This document shows positions 1 through 9,061 of a DNA stretch of 64,000 bases, piece by piece. The DNA is from Saprospiraceae bacterium (GTDB lineage: Bacteria; Bacteroidota; Bacteroidia; Chitinophagales; Saprospiraceae), in assembly GCA_020628645.1 (NCBI GenBank), contig JAHDES010000024.1, positions 22,897 to 86,896 on the forward strand. The letters are read 5' to 3'. Within the stretch, counting starts at the first letter, position 1; every line of letters begins with the position of its first letter. The notes below the pieces were generated by a model. That model saw only the letters and a list, made by a program, of their open reading frames with translations, ran no database searches and was not told the DNA's origin. A program made the translations under genes and the position numbers.

Positions 1-438
1 CCAAGCTGTCCAATAATTAGTAGCCGAACTTAGTGGATGTTCACTACCATAATCTCCTGGTTTGGTACTATTTAAATCTGAAGATACTCCCACACCAATA
101 GCAAGGTTAGTATATTCTCCAGTAGGAACATTATTAAAATTTAAGGTGGCAGCACCATCTACAAATTCTACCAATTCTATTTCAGACAATTGTACTTCTT
201 CTCCTTCCACGCTAACTAAACTAATATCAGAAAGATAAAATTGAAATTTTGTGAAAAAGAAAGGGTTTCCATCTGTATAAGTCAATTCTTCATTCAACAC
301 AAGTGCATCATTGCCAAAACTAGCATTCAGCGCTAGTTCCATTGTTGCTACGCCATCTACTTGAGGTGGCACTTCATCATCACAGGAATAAGCACTTAAT
401 AGCATCGTTAATATGAATAGATAGAGGATATTTCTCAT
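1..438 (-). CDS. MbnP-like lipoprotein, C-terminus outside the window
   Basis: The reading frame is open from the ATG at 438 to the window edge (146 codons), so the gene is cut by the window. The N-terminus is a short hydrophobic signal ending in a Cys at about residue 19 (SAYSC, then DDE), which suggests an exported lipoprotein. The body contains FQFYLSDISLV, the pattern typical of MbnP-family domains, which in some bacteria accompany methanobactin or copper handling and in Bacteroidota are mostly uncharacterised. The family call rests on this motif and on the general layout (beta-rich, Asn/Asp-rich). Copper binding is not demonstrated. Its partner, often a cytochrome c peroxidase-like MbnH, would lie outside the window. 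Confidence 0.7.
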   Translation of the reverse strand, partial: MRNILYLFILTMLLSAYSCDDEVPPQVDGVATMELALNASFGNDALVLNEELTYTDGNPFFFTKFQFYLSDISLVSVEGEEVQLSEIELVEFVDGAATLNFNNVPTGEYTNLAIGVGVSSDLNSTKPGDYGSEHPLSSATNYWTAW

Positions 439-601
439 AAAAAAGTTTTTAAATTTTATGTAAGTTACTAATAAAACGACTTTTTTGCTGTCTTGTTGAT
501 AAAACTGGAATAGAAAAAAGAAATTTGCCAATTAGATTACATGATTATAATGGATGATTTTTGTATTCTATTGTTTATTTTAGCCTTAAAAATCAATACA
601 T

Positions 602-1000
602 ATGACTTACCAAGACGATCAACAAAGTAAATTAACAGACATAGGACTATTACTGTTGCGCCTCACTTTTGGAGGACTCATGCTCGTAGGACATGGATGG
701 GGTAAAATGATGAAAATCGTGAATGGCGAATGGGGCTTTGCAGATCCTCTTGGTCTGGGTATGGAAGCTTCTCTTGTCTTAGCTGTTTTTGCAGAAGTAA
801 TTTGTGCTGTTTTAATCATTATTGGATTATTCACGCGTTTTGCCACAATACCTTTGATTATTACAATGCTCGTGGCAGCATTTATCGTTCATGCCAATGA
901 TGGCTTTAGCAAAATCGAATTTGCGGTATTATATCTAGTTCCTTATATCGTGTTATTATTAACGGGGCCAGGGCGTTATTCCATAGATGCAAGACGTTAA
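602..1000 (+). CDS. DoxX family membrane protein
   Basis: A 132-residue protein with four predicted membrane segments (about residues 14-33, 56-77, 81-98 and 107-124). The N-terminal LLLLRLTFGGLMLVGHGWGK is characteristic of the DoxX/SURF4-like family. Members are small inner-membrane proteins linked in some bacteria to thiol or oxidative stress and quinone-related redox. No specific partner is visible here. The stop overlaps the stop of the convergent aminopeptidase gene (shared TTAA at 997-1000), so the two transcripts must end inside each other or form antisense tails. Confidence 0.88.
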   Translation: MTYQDDQQSKLTDIGLLLLRLTFGGLMLVGHGWGKMMKIVNGEWGFADPLGLGMEASLVLAVFAEVICAVLIIIGLFTRFATIPLIITMLVAAFIVHANDGFSKIEFAVLYLVPYIVLLLTGPGRYSIDARR

Positions 1001-2388
1001 ACCGTTTGACGTAATGCCTCCACTTCTGCTATTGTTTTGGGTATAGGATCGCCTAAAATGCGATGTCCTGTTGCCGTAACAAGGACATTATCTTCTATAC
1101 GGATTCCGCTGAAATCTTTATAAGTGATTACTTTATCGTAATTAATAAATTCTTTGAATTTTCCTTCTGCTTGCCAAAGATCAATTAATTCTGGAATGAA
1201 ATACAAACCAGGTTCTACAGTAATTACAAAACCTTCTTCTAGTTCTTTAGCCAAACGAAGCGATTTCAAGCCAAATAATTTGCTTCGTTCCAATCCTTCT
1301 CGATAGCCCACATATTGTTCTCCAAGATTTTCCATATCGTGTACGTCTAAGCCAATTTGATGCCCTAGTCCATGTGGGAAAAACAATCCAAATGCCCCTG
1401 CTTCTAGCGCATCTTCCATATTACCCTGCATCAAACCTAAACTTTTCAAACCTTCCATCATTAATTTTGCAGCATGGAGATGAATAGAACGATATTGAAT
1501 TCCAGGACGTAATTGTTCTATAGCGGTAGTTTCTGCTGCTAAAACAAGTTCATAAATATCCCTTTGTTTTCTGGTGAATTTAGCATCTACAGGAAAAGTA
1601 CGGGTAATATCTCCTGCATAATGTAAAGAAGTCTCCGCACCATAATCTCCTAAAACCATTTGACCTGATTGCAGTGTGTTGCCATGATAATGGTTATGTA
1701 AGGTTTGCCCATTGACCGTCATAATAACAGGATAAGCCAATTGCCCACCAGCTCCAACAGCAATTCCTTCAACTGCCCCTGCCAATTCTGCTTCTTTCAT
1801 CCCTTCTTTAGCCATTTGCATAGCTTTTATGTGCATTTGTCCACTTACATTTACCGCTTTTTCCATTTCAGTGATTTCTGCTTCACTTTTGATAGAACGC
1901 TGCTTAACGATAGCTTGGATTAATTCTACAGAAGCACTTTGTTTTACTTCAGCTAATGAAATATTTAGGTATTGATGCAGTTTAACATCTTGGTGTGTTC
2001 GATAAGGTGGTAAATAATGAATAGGGCGACCTTGTTGATTGGCTTTTTGGAGATAAGTATTTAATTCTTGAGAAGGAAGCGTCGTTTCTATACCAACTGC
2101 TTTTGCTTGAGCAGCAATAGTAGGTTGAGGTCCCATCCAAACAATATACTCTACACTTAATTCATCTCCAAAAATGATGGTCTTTCCTTCGTCTAAATCT
2201 ATAATAGCAGCCAAATGAGGTTGATCCAAGCCAAAATAGTATAGGAACGTACTATCTTGCCGAAAAGGATAAATATTATCTTTATAATTCATCCCCATTT
2301 CGTCATTACCTAAAAATAACAAAATACCTGAATAAAGCTGTGTTTGTAATTTTTGGCGACGTTGGATATAGGTATTGGTTGAAAACAT
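997..2388 (-). CDS. Aminopeptidase P family (Xaa-Pro aminopeptidase, M24B)
   Basis: A 463-residue cytosolic metallopeptidase that removes an N-terminal residue preceding proline. Residues 1 to about 165 form the aminopeptidase P N-terminal domain. The pita-bread catalytic domain follows. All five dinuclear-metal ligands are visible in order: Asp in LGDYGAE, Asp in AGDITRTFP, His in GLGHQIGLDVHD, Glu in TVEPGLYF and Glu in GIRIEDNVLVT. The length matches the bacterial family. There is no signal peptide. It is monocistronic and convergent with DoxX, sharing its stop region. The next gene is divergent across about 280 bp. Specific substrate is unknown, but the family assignment is firm. Confidence 0.93.
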   Translation of the reverse strand: MFSTNTYIQRRQKLQTQLYSGILLFLGNDEMGMNYKDNIYPFRQDSTFLYYFGLDQPHLAAIIDLDEGKTIIFGDELSVEYIVWMGPQPTIAAQAKAVGIETTLPSQELNTYLQKANQQGRPIHYLPPYRTHQDVKLHQYLNISLAEVKQSASVELIQAIVKQRSIKSEAEITEMEKAVNVSGQMHIKAMQMAKEGMKEAELAGAVEGIAVGAGGQLAYPVIMTVNGQTLHNHYHGNTLQSGQMVLGDYGAETSLHYAGDITRTFPVDAKFTRKQRDIYELVLAAETTAIEQLRPGIQYRSIHLHAAKLMMEGLKSLGLMQGNMEDALEAGAFGLFFPHGLGHQIGLDVHDMENLGEQYVGYREGLERSKLFGLKSLRLAKELEEGFVITVEPGLYFIPELIDLWQAEGKFKEFINYDKVITYKDFSGIRIEDNVLVTATGHRILGDPIPKTIAEVEALRQTV

Positions 2389-2669
2389 AGGTTTTACTTA
2401 GTTTTGAATAATGAAAAGCAAGTTATAAAATTATATAAGCATCATCTGTTTTTTTTATGTATTTTTGTAGTTCATTTATAAAAGATATAAGCTCATTTTG
2501 TAACATCCCCATTATTCCTTTCCCATACCGATATTATTAATTTTTTCTTGTTGGCTTGATGAATAATAAAGAATAGGATATCCTTATTGAATTTATATCC
2601 TAAATCTTTTTCTATTCTATAGGCTTCATAAAACTATTAGGCATGTTACGATAAGCTTAGTAATTTGTT

Positions 2670-5600
2670 ATGAATAGCTACACACAAGGGTGGTCCTTAC
2701 TAATTGTGATAATAGGACTTCTTTTTTTTGCTACCTCCCAAACAACTATAGCACAGTCTATAGCTCTACCTGTATTGGCTGAAAAAGAAAGCTTTGAAGG
2801 TGTATCTGCTAGTTCTTGGTCTAACCCTTATGTAAGTTCCATGCCTCTTTGTGAAGATGTTGGTAGTCATGTTTGGAGCACTACTAACCTTATTACAGAT
2901 GGTATGAACAGTTTAGATGTGGCAACTGATGGTGTTATGTTCTGGGGGGCACAACGTACAGATGAAGCATCTTGTGGCAACAACGCTGGAACAGGCGCAA
3001 TCAATGCCATTGAGCAGATTTTTTTTCCTGATATAAGTCTTCCTTCTTCTGCAAAAATGGCAGAAATTTGTTTTGACTATTATGCACAAAACCTATCTAC
3101 ATTTGATGATTTTTTAAGCATGCGACTTTCCTTAAACGGAACACTACAAGATTCCATTAATGTAATTGCAGGCGCAATCAATGGGGGAGTAACATCTACA
3201 AATGCATGGATAAGCTATTGTGAAACCATTTGTCTTGATACTTTATCTTCTTCTCAAGTAGGATTACAATTAAAAACGAGTGCATTCGGTAAAGATGGAT
3301 GGATCGCTATTGATAATATTCGCTTGTATTATTCCCAATTAATTTCTCCAAAAGATACGGCTTGTTTTCCTTATGTGAATAATACTAGTGAAGATGACTG
3401 TTTATATTATTTAATTTTAGAAGATTCGAATCCCAATAATAGCTGGGGACAAGCTTCTATAGACATTTCTATTGATAATGGAGCTACTAATAATTATACC
3501 ATAAATACATCTGAAGAATATGCCATTTTTCCTTTAGTTGTGAATGATGCAAGTGTGATTACGTATACGTATAATGGGGGAACTTCAGACAGTGAAAATA
3601 ATTTTTATTTTCTAGATAAAAATGGGCAAAATGCTATTTTACCTAATCTTCCTCTTCAAAATGGATGGAGTGATTCTTTCATCAGTAGTTGTTCTCCAAT
3701 TTGTACAGAAGAAGAGATTCCATTTGTATTACGCGTCAACCCTGGCTCTGCACCTACAGAAGTTTCATGGGAAATACGAGATAGCGATGGCGTTCGAATT
3801 GCATTTGTAAATGGAGGAGGGTATACCACTTCTACTATTCAACAACATGAAATAGAATTGGATGCTTGCGAGGAATATACACTTTCTGTTTATGATGGAG
3901 ATTTAGATGGTTGGATGGATGGATATTGGGAATTATTGTATAAATCTGGTGATAATGCCTATGGTTGGGAAGTCATCAACGATACTTCTACAGATTTTAT
4001 TTTACTTTCAGGAGATGGAGAAAGTTTTACCAAAGAAGCAAGATACACTATTAAAATACCTTGTACGCCCATTTGTGCTGAACCCACAACAATAGAAGCA
4101 TTAAGCAATTGTGAAATTAATAATTTCATTCCTAACCTACCCGAAATTACTTCTTGCCCTGGAAGTTGTTCTAATGCTAGCAGTATTCTAGCAACTATCC
4201 CATCTTTGGATACTACTATAAATCTCAGTTATACTAATGGAGTTACACTGGAAGTAGGTACACATGATATTATTTATGAAGTCATTCTGAATGATGGAAT
4301 GTTAGTTCGTTGTACTTCGGAAGTTATGGTAGTAGTAGAATTGAATCCAACTGTTGTTTGTAATGACCAAGTTACTATTTCCCTTGGAAATACAGATGCT
4401 TGTACAGTTACAGTTTCACCTGATGATTTAATTGAAAATTTCATTCCATGTTCCGATGAATATGAGGTAGCTATTTATTTTGTAGACGGTACTTTTGTGG
4501 GAGATGAAGTGGATGATAGTCATATTGGGGAAGATCTTTTTTATACTGTAACGCATATTCAATCTGGTAATTATTGTTGGGGGTTTTTAACTGTAGAAGA
4601 TAAAATTGCTCCAATCATTACATGTTCTGTCCAAGATACACTTCCTTGCAATCATCCATCTGTTGTAACTCCATTGACCGAATGGACACAAACCTTCACC
4701 GCCTTGGGAGATGCCAATGAATTACCCGCTAATATTGCAGGTGGTGCAGCAGGAAATCCTTCTGTAAAACGAATTCCCATTTATGCTACTGGTACTAATG
4801 CTGCCTTAGGTGAAATTGTCAAAAATATTGAGGTAGAACTTCAAGCCACCCATTCCGATATTGAAGATCTAATGGTTTATTTAGAAGCTCCAAATGGACA
4901 ACAAGTCACCCTATTAAATCGTCCTTGTGTTAATACCGACCAACGCAATATTAGTGCTTTTTTCAATGATGATGGAAATGCAATTATTTGTAATTCGACA
5001 AGCAATTTTGCTTTATCTGGTTCCATTATTCCTGCTGAAGATGACGGTACAGCTGCAAAAGGGCTTTCCAAATTTAAAGGACTACCAACAACGGATATGG
5101 AAGGTACTTGGTACATCACAATAGAAGATCATGATGATACCGTAGGAGGAGATGACCAAGAAGTAGGAATTGGAGAAGTCACCAATGTCAATGTTCGAAT
5201 AACAGCAGGGCTGCGCCCCAATTATGTCGTTTCTGATTGTTCAGATTATAACCTTAGTATGCTTAATGAGTCCTATTTCACAACAGATTGTGATGCTTCA
5301 GTAGGCGGTTATATTCAACGTATCTTTCAAGCAGAAGATATTCATGGAAATATATCCACTTGTGAACAAATTGTCTATTTGATGTCTCCCAATTTCAGTG
5401 ATTTAACTCTTCCTGATACATTGGAAGTCGCCTGTTCAGTTAGTTTAGATACCAGTGCTACTGCCCTCGGCGTTCCATTATTTAATGGTCAGTCCATTAC
5501 GGAAGAAGAACATATTTTTTGTAATGTGACGTATACTTACGAAGATCAACTATTTCCTGCTTGTGGCAATGCATTTGATTTATATCGACATTGGACACTC

Positions 5601-7961
5601 ATTGATTGGTGTTCAGGACAAAGCTTTCAATATGTTCAACTAATAAATGTAATTGATAAAACAAGACCTTCAATTAGTCCGGGAGAAGTTATTATCATCC
5701 CCGACAGCATGGCTTGTGAAGCTGATGTGGATTTAGCCGCCGTTGTTAAAGATGAATGTTCTGATATTATTCAAATAACTGCTACTTATGAAATACCAGG
5801 TGGGGCACATCCAAATGGAACTATTCAAGTTTCGCAGGATATAACCAATAACACCATTCTTAATGACCTACCTATCGGAACATTTAATGTAGCATTATTT
5901 GCTATTGATGCTTGCGGAAATTCCACTACTCAAACTGTAGATATTGATGTAGTAGATCAAATACCTCCTGTCGCGCTTTGTGCTGATACTACACTCACCC
6001 CTTCTCCTTTAGTGGTATCCGTTGGAACAGATAGTTTGGCAAAGTTGATAGTGGCTCAAATAGAATGGGGGAGTTATGATATTTGTGGCATTGAAGACTA
6101 TGCAATTCGTCGAGTAGATGGTTGTTTAGGAACTTCTGACTGGGGACAAGAAGTTGAACTTTCTTGTTGTGATCAAGCTTTTAATCCTATAATTGTTGAA
6201 TTAAGAGTTCGAGATGCAGCAGGTAATCATTCGATTTGTTCCAAAGAAGTTATTGTAGAAGATGCTATTCCTCCAGTCATTACTTGTCAAGACACTTTAT
6301 TTCTAGAATGTATAGATGAAATAACTGCCTTAGATGCTTTTGAAGACCCCATTTTAGAAGACAATTGTAATGGTAATCTAAAACTAGATTTTATTACGAC
6401 GGGCTTCATTAGTCCCCAATGTAATAATGGTACACTCACACGTACCTGGACAGCAAGTGATAATAGTGATAAATCAGCAGATGCCGTATGTTCACAAACG
6501 ATAGTTGTACGTCATCTCTCTAACTTTGATGTCATTTTTCCTTCGGACACTTTAGTGGCAGATTGCCCAGAAGAAATTGGAGATGCGGGTGCTCCTATTT
6601 TTATTAATGAAGATTGTGAGTTATTAGCTGTTTCGCACGAAGATGTTGTTTTAACTGTTATTCCTGATGCTTGTTATAAAATAGAACGAACTTGGAAAGT
6701 AATCAATTGGTGTGTGTATAATGCCCCTACGGGTTCGGGATATATTATTGATCCATCGAGTAATAATGGGTATTATGAAGCTACTCAAACTATTAAAGTT
6801 ATCGATAATAATCCACCCGAAATTGACTGCCCAATCAATCTCTCTCATTTTTGTAATGAAACAAACGATTGCGAATTAGAAGTAGACCTCAGCATTGAAG
6901 CGAAGGATGCTTGTTCTTCCATAGAAGATTTACAATATTTTTATGAAATAGACATAGATATTGATGGAACGATTGATTTTTCAGGTTCAACTAATATTGT
7001 ACTTTTATCATTACCTCAAGGAACACATCAAATCAAGTGGAAGGTAGAAGATGGTTGTGGCAATACAAATACCTGTACTTATGATTTTACGATAGAAGAT
7101 TGTAAAGCGCCTACTCCTATTTGTGTAAATGGATTGAGTATAGAAACTAGTAATACAATCGACGGTTGTGTAGAAATAGATGCTGCTTCCTTTTTACAAT
7201 ATAGCACGGATAATTGTAGTGATGCCTCCTTTTTAGAAAATAGTGTTAAAATCAGAGAAGCAGGAGATACCAATAGTCCACAATCTAAATTAACATTTTG
7301 TTGTGAAGATGTTGGTGTAGCCATCATTGAAGTTTGGATCACAGATGAAGCAGGTAACGAAAGTTTTTGTACGACTTATTTAGTGGTAGAAGACAATCAA
7401 AACAATTGTACCAATATAGTAGGTGATGTTGCTATTGCAGGTGTTATTCAAACACATTATGGTGAAAATATCCAAAATGTAAATGTTGGTTTAGATAATG
7501 GCACATCCAATGCTTTACCCACGGGAGTGAGTGGCTATTATGTGTTTTCTAATCTTGCGGAAAATAACAATTATGAAATTCGCCCTTCAAAAAATCATGA
7601 TACAAGTAATGGACTAACCACCTACGATATTGTCTTGATGAGTCAACATATTTTAGCTATAGAAACCATTGATGATCCTTACCAACTCATTGCCGCAGAT
7701 GTTAATGGCGACGGAAAAGTAAGCACTTTTGATATTACACAATTACGAAAACTTATTCTTGGAATTACAACTGATTTTCCTTCTAATACATCTTGGCGAT
7801 TTATTGATGCGAATTATGTTTTTCCTATGAATAACAATCCATGGTTTGAGACCTTTCCTGAAGCGATCAACTTCTCTAATTTAAATACACATGAATTGAA
7901 TTCCGATTTTATAGGCATAAAAATTGGAGATGTCAATGGAAGTGCACGACCAGATCTGTAG
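2670..7961 (+). CDS. Very large secreted multidomain protein with P-domain and dockerin-like C-terminus
   Basis: A 1763-residue protein with an N-terminal signal (about 1-29, ending TIAQ). A proprotein-convertase P-domain lies at about residues 705-850 (seen as HSDIEDLMVYLEAPNGQ, then MEGTWYITIEDH). Several Cys-containing HYR/Ig-like repeats with openings such as PPVITCQD and PPEIDCPIN fill about 850-1580. A regulatory-like beta domain begins near 1585. A dockerin-like calcium motif, ADVNGDGKVSTFDITQLRKL, is at about 1675-1695, ending FIGIKIGDVNGS. No catalytic domain is recognised. This architecture fits a cell-surface or released adhesin-like protein of Saprospiria-type bacteria. It ends without a typical T9SS type A or B sorting domain, so the export signal may be the terminal dockerin-like module itself. 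Function is unknown. Confidence 0.85.
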   Translation: MNSYTQGWSLLIVIIGLLFFATSQTTIAQSIALPVLAEKESFEGVSASSWSNPYVSSMPLCEDVGSHVWSTTNLITDGMNSLDVATDGVMFWGAQRTDEASCGNNAGTGAINAIEQIFFPDISLPSSAKMAEICFDYYAQNLSTFDDFLSMRLSLNGTLQDSINVIAGAINGGVTSTNAWISYCETICLDTLSSSQVGLQLKTSAFGKDGWIAIDNIRLYYSQLISPKDTACFPYVNNTSEDDCLYYLILEDSNPNNSWGQASIDISIDNGATNNYTINTSEEYAIFPLVVNDASVITYTYNGGTSDSENNFYFLDKNGQNAILPNLPLQNGWSDSFISSCSPICTEEEIPFVLRVNPGSAPTEVSWEIRDSDGVRIAFVNGGGYTTSTIQQHEIELDACEEYTLSVYDGDLDGWMDGYWELLYKSGDNAYGWEVINDTSTDFILLSGDGESFTKEARYTIKIPCTPICAEPTTIEALSNCEINNFIPNLPEITSCPGSCSNASSILATIPSLDTTINLSYTNGVTLEVGTHDIIYEVILNDGMLVRCTSEVMVVVELNPTVVCNDQVTISLGNTDACTVTVSPDDLIENFIPCSDEYEVAIYFVDGTFVGDEVDDSHIGEDLFYTVTHIQSGNYCWGFLTVEDKIAPIITCSVQDTLPCNHPSVVTPLTEWTQTFTALGDANELPANIAGGAAGNPSVKRIPIYATGTNAALGEIVKNIEVELQATHSDIEDLMVYLEAPNGQQVTLLNRPCVNTDQRNISAFFNDDGNAIICNSTSNFALSGSIIPAEDDGTAAKGLSKFKGLPTTDMEGTWYITIEDHDDTVGGDDQEVGIGEVTNVNVRITAGLRPNYVVSDCSDYNLSMLNESYFTTDCDASVGGYIQRIFQAEDIHGNISTCEQIVYLMSPNFSDLTLPDTLEVACSVSLDTSATALGVPLFNGQSITEEEHIFCNVTYTYEDQLFPACGNAFDLYRHWTLIDWCSGQSFQYVQLINVIDKTRPSISPGEVIIIPDSMACEADVDLAAVVKDECSDIIQITATYEIPGGAHPNGTIQVSQDITNNTILNDLPIGTFNVALFAIDACGNSTTQTVDIDVVDQIPPVALCADTTLTPSPLVVSVGTDSLAKLIVAQIEWGSYDICGIEDYAIRRVDGCLGTSDWGQEVELSCCDQAFNPIIVELRVRDAAGNHSICSKEVIVEDAIPPVITCQDTLFLECIDEITALDAFEDPILEDNCNGNLKLDFITTGFISPQCNNGTLTRTWTASDNSDKSADAVCSQTIVVRHLSNFDVIFPSDTLVADCPEEIGDAGAPIFINEDCELLAVSHEDVVLTVIPDACYKIERTWKVINWCVYNAPTGSGYIIDPSSNNGYYEATQTIKVIDNNPPEIDCPINLSHFCNETNDCELEVDLSIEAKDACSSIEDLQYFYEIDIDIDGTIDFSGSTNIVLLSLPQGTHQIKWKVEDGCGNTNTCTYDFTIEDCKAPTPICVNGLSIETSNTIDGCVEIDAASFLQYSTDNCSDASFLENSVKIREAGDTNSPQSKLTFCCEDVGVAIIEVWITDEAGNESFCTTYLVVEDNQNNCTNIVGDVAIAGVIQTHYGENIQNVNVGLDNGTSNALPTGVSGYYVFSNLAENNNYEIRPSKNHDTSNGLTTYDIVLMSQHILAIETIDDPYQLIAADVNGDGKVSTFDITQLRKLILGITTDFPSNTSWRFIDANYVFPMNNNPWFETFPEAINFSNLNTHELNSDFIGIKIGDVNGSARPDL

Positions 7962-8074
7962 CATACAATAAAATACCAAAAGAATCCATTCTACTATAAG
8001 CATTTTTTCTATTTTAGCTTTACAAGGAAGATTGAATTATTCGTCAGACGACTCCAAATCGTACAACGATTCAC

Positions 8075-8998
8075 ATGAAATTTACACAAATGAAATACTC
8101 TTTTTTTATTTTTTTATTTTTCATCAGTTCTATTTTAATAGCTCAAACAACTATTGACTCTACTCGGCTATTACAAAACTTAGAAGAATTAGCATCTGAT
8201 AAATATGCTGGTCGAGCTACGCAATCCAAAGGAAATGAACTAGCACAAGCGTATTTAATCCAACAATTAAAAGCGATGGAGGTAACACCAATAGATAGTG
8301 TTTATCAAGTCCCTTTTACGTTTTGGAATTGGATGAAAAAAGAAAAAACTGAAGGTGAAAATATTGTTGCTATCGCAAAAGGAACCCAATTTCCTAATCA
8401 ATATATCGTTCTAAGTGCTCATTATGATCACGTGGGAACAAAAAATAATGCCATTTATAATGGTGCAGATGATAATGCTTCTGGAACATGTACATTACTA
8501 GAACTAGCTGCTTATTTTACCAAGCATCCACCTAAGCATTCTATTATTTTTGCTTTTTTTGATGCAGAAGAACTCGGATTACAAGGTGCAAAATGTTTTG
8601 TAGATGAGCCACCTATTTCTAAAGATTCGATTATTCTCAATTTGAATATGGATATGATTAGTCGTCATAAAAAAAGCGAACTCAATATCTGTGGTACATA
8701 TCATTATCCTTTTTTAAAATCAGCCTGTGATTCACTAATTGCTACTACACCTATTACTATAACATTTGGACATGATGGCCCCAATACTGGACAAATTTGG
8801 ACGAATTCTTCTGATCATGGAGCTTTTCATGCAGAAAAAATTCCATTCCTTTATTTTGGGGTAGAAGATCATAAAGATTATCACAAACCTAGTGATGATT
8901 TTGAGAATATTCACCCTTCTTTTTATTATCACGCTAGTCGCTATGTATTAGCCGTAAGCAAATATCTAGATGAGCATTGGGAAGCGTTGGAGAAATAA
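8075..8998 (+). CDS. M28 family zinc peptidase (exported)
   Basis: A 307-residue enzyme with an N-terminal signal ending ILIAQ. The M28 di-zinc motifs are all present: HYDHVG (His and first Asp), NGADDNASGT (bridging Asp), DAEELGLQG (catalytic Glu and ligand Glu), NLNMDMIS (Asp) and SSDHGAFH (last His). It should be an aminopeptidase or carboxypeptidase acting in the periplasm or outside the cell. A second Met at codon 6 (8090) is an equally possible start with a tighter signal peptide. The gene stands alone, 113 bp after the large secreted protein. Compared with the second M28 gene at 43283-44911, it lacks the inserted PA-like domain. Confidence 0.9.
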   Translation: MKFTQMKYSFFIFLFFISSILIAQTTIDSTRLLQNLEELASDKYAGRATQSKGNELAQAYLIQQLKAMEVTPIDSVYQVPFTFWNWMKKEKTEGENIVAIAKGTQFPNQYIVLSAHYDHVGTKNNAIYNGADDNASGTCTLLELAAYFTKHPPKHSIIFAFFDAEELGLQGAKCFVDEPPISKDSIILNLNMDMISRHKKSELNICGTYHYPFLKSACDSLIATTPITITFGHDGPNTGQIWTNSSDHGAFHAEKIPFLYFGVEDHKDYHKPSDDFENIHPSFYYHASRYVLAVSKYLDEHWEALEK

Positions 8999-9061
8999 TG
9001 ATGGTTCTTAGACAAATCCCGTGGAACATGAAATTTAAAGTACAAACGTAAGTATCAACAT

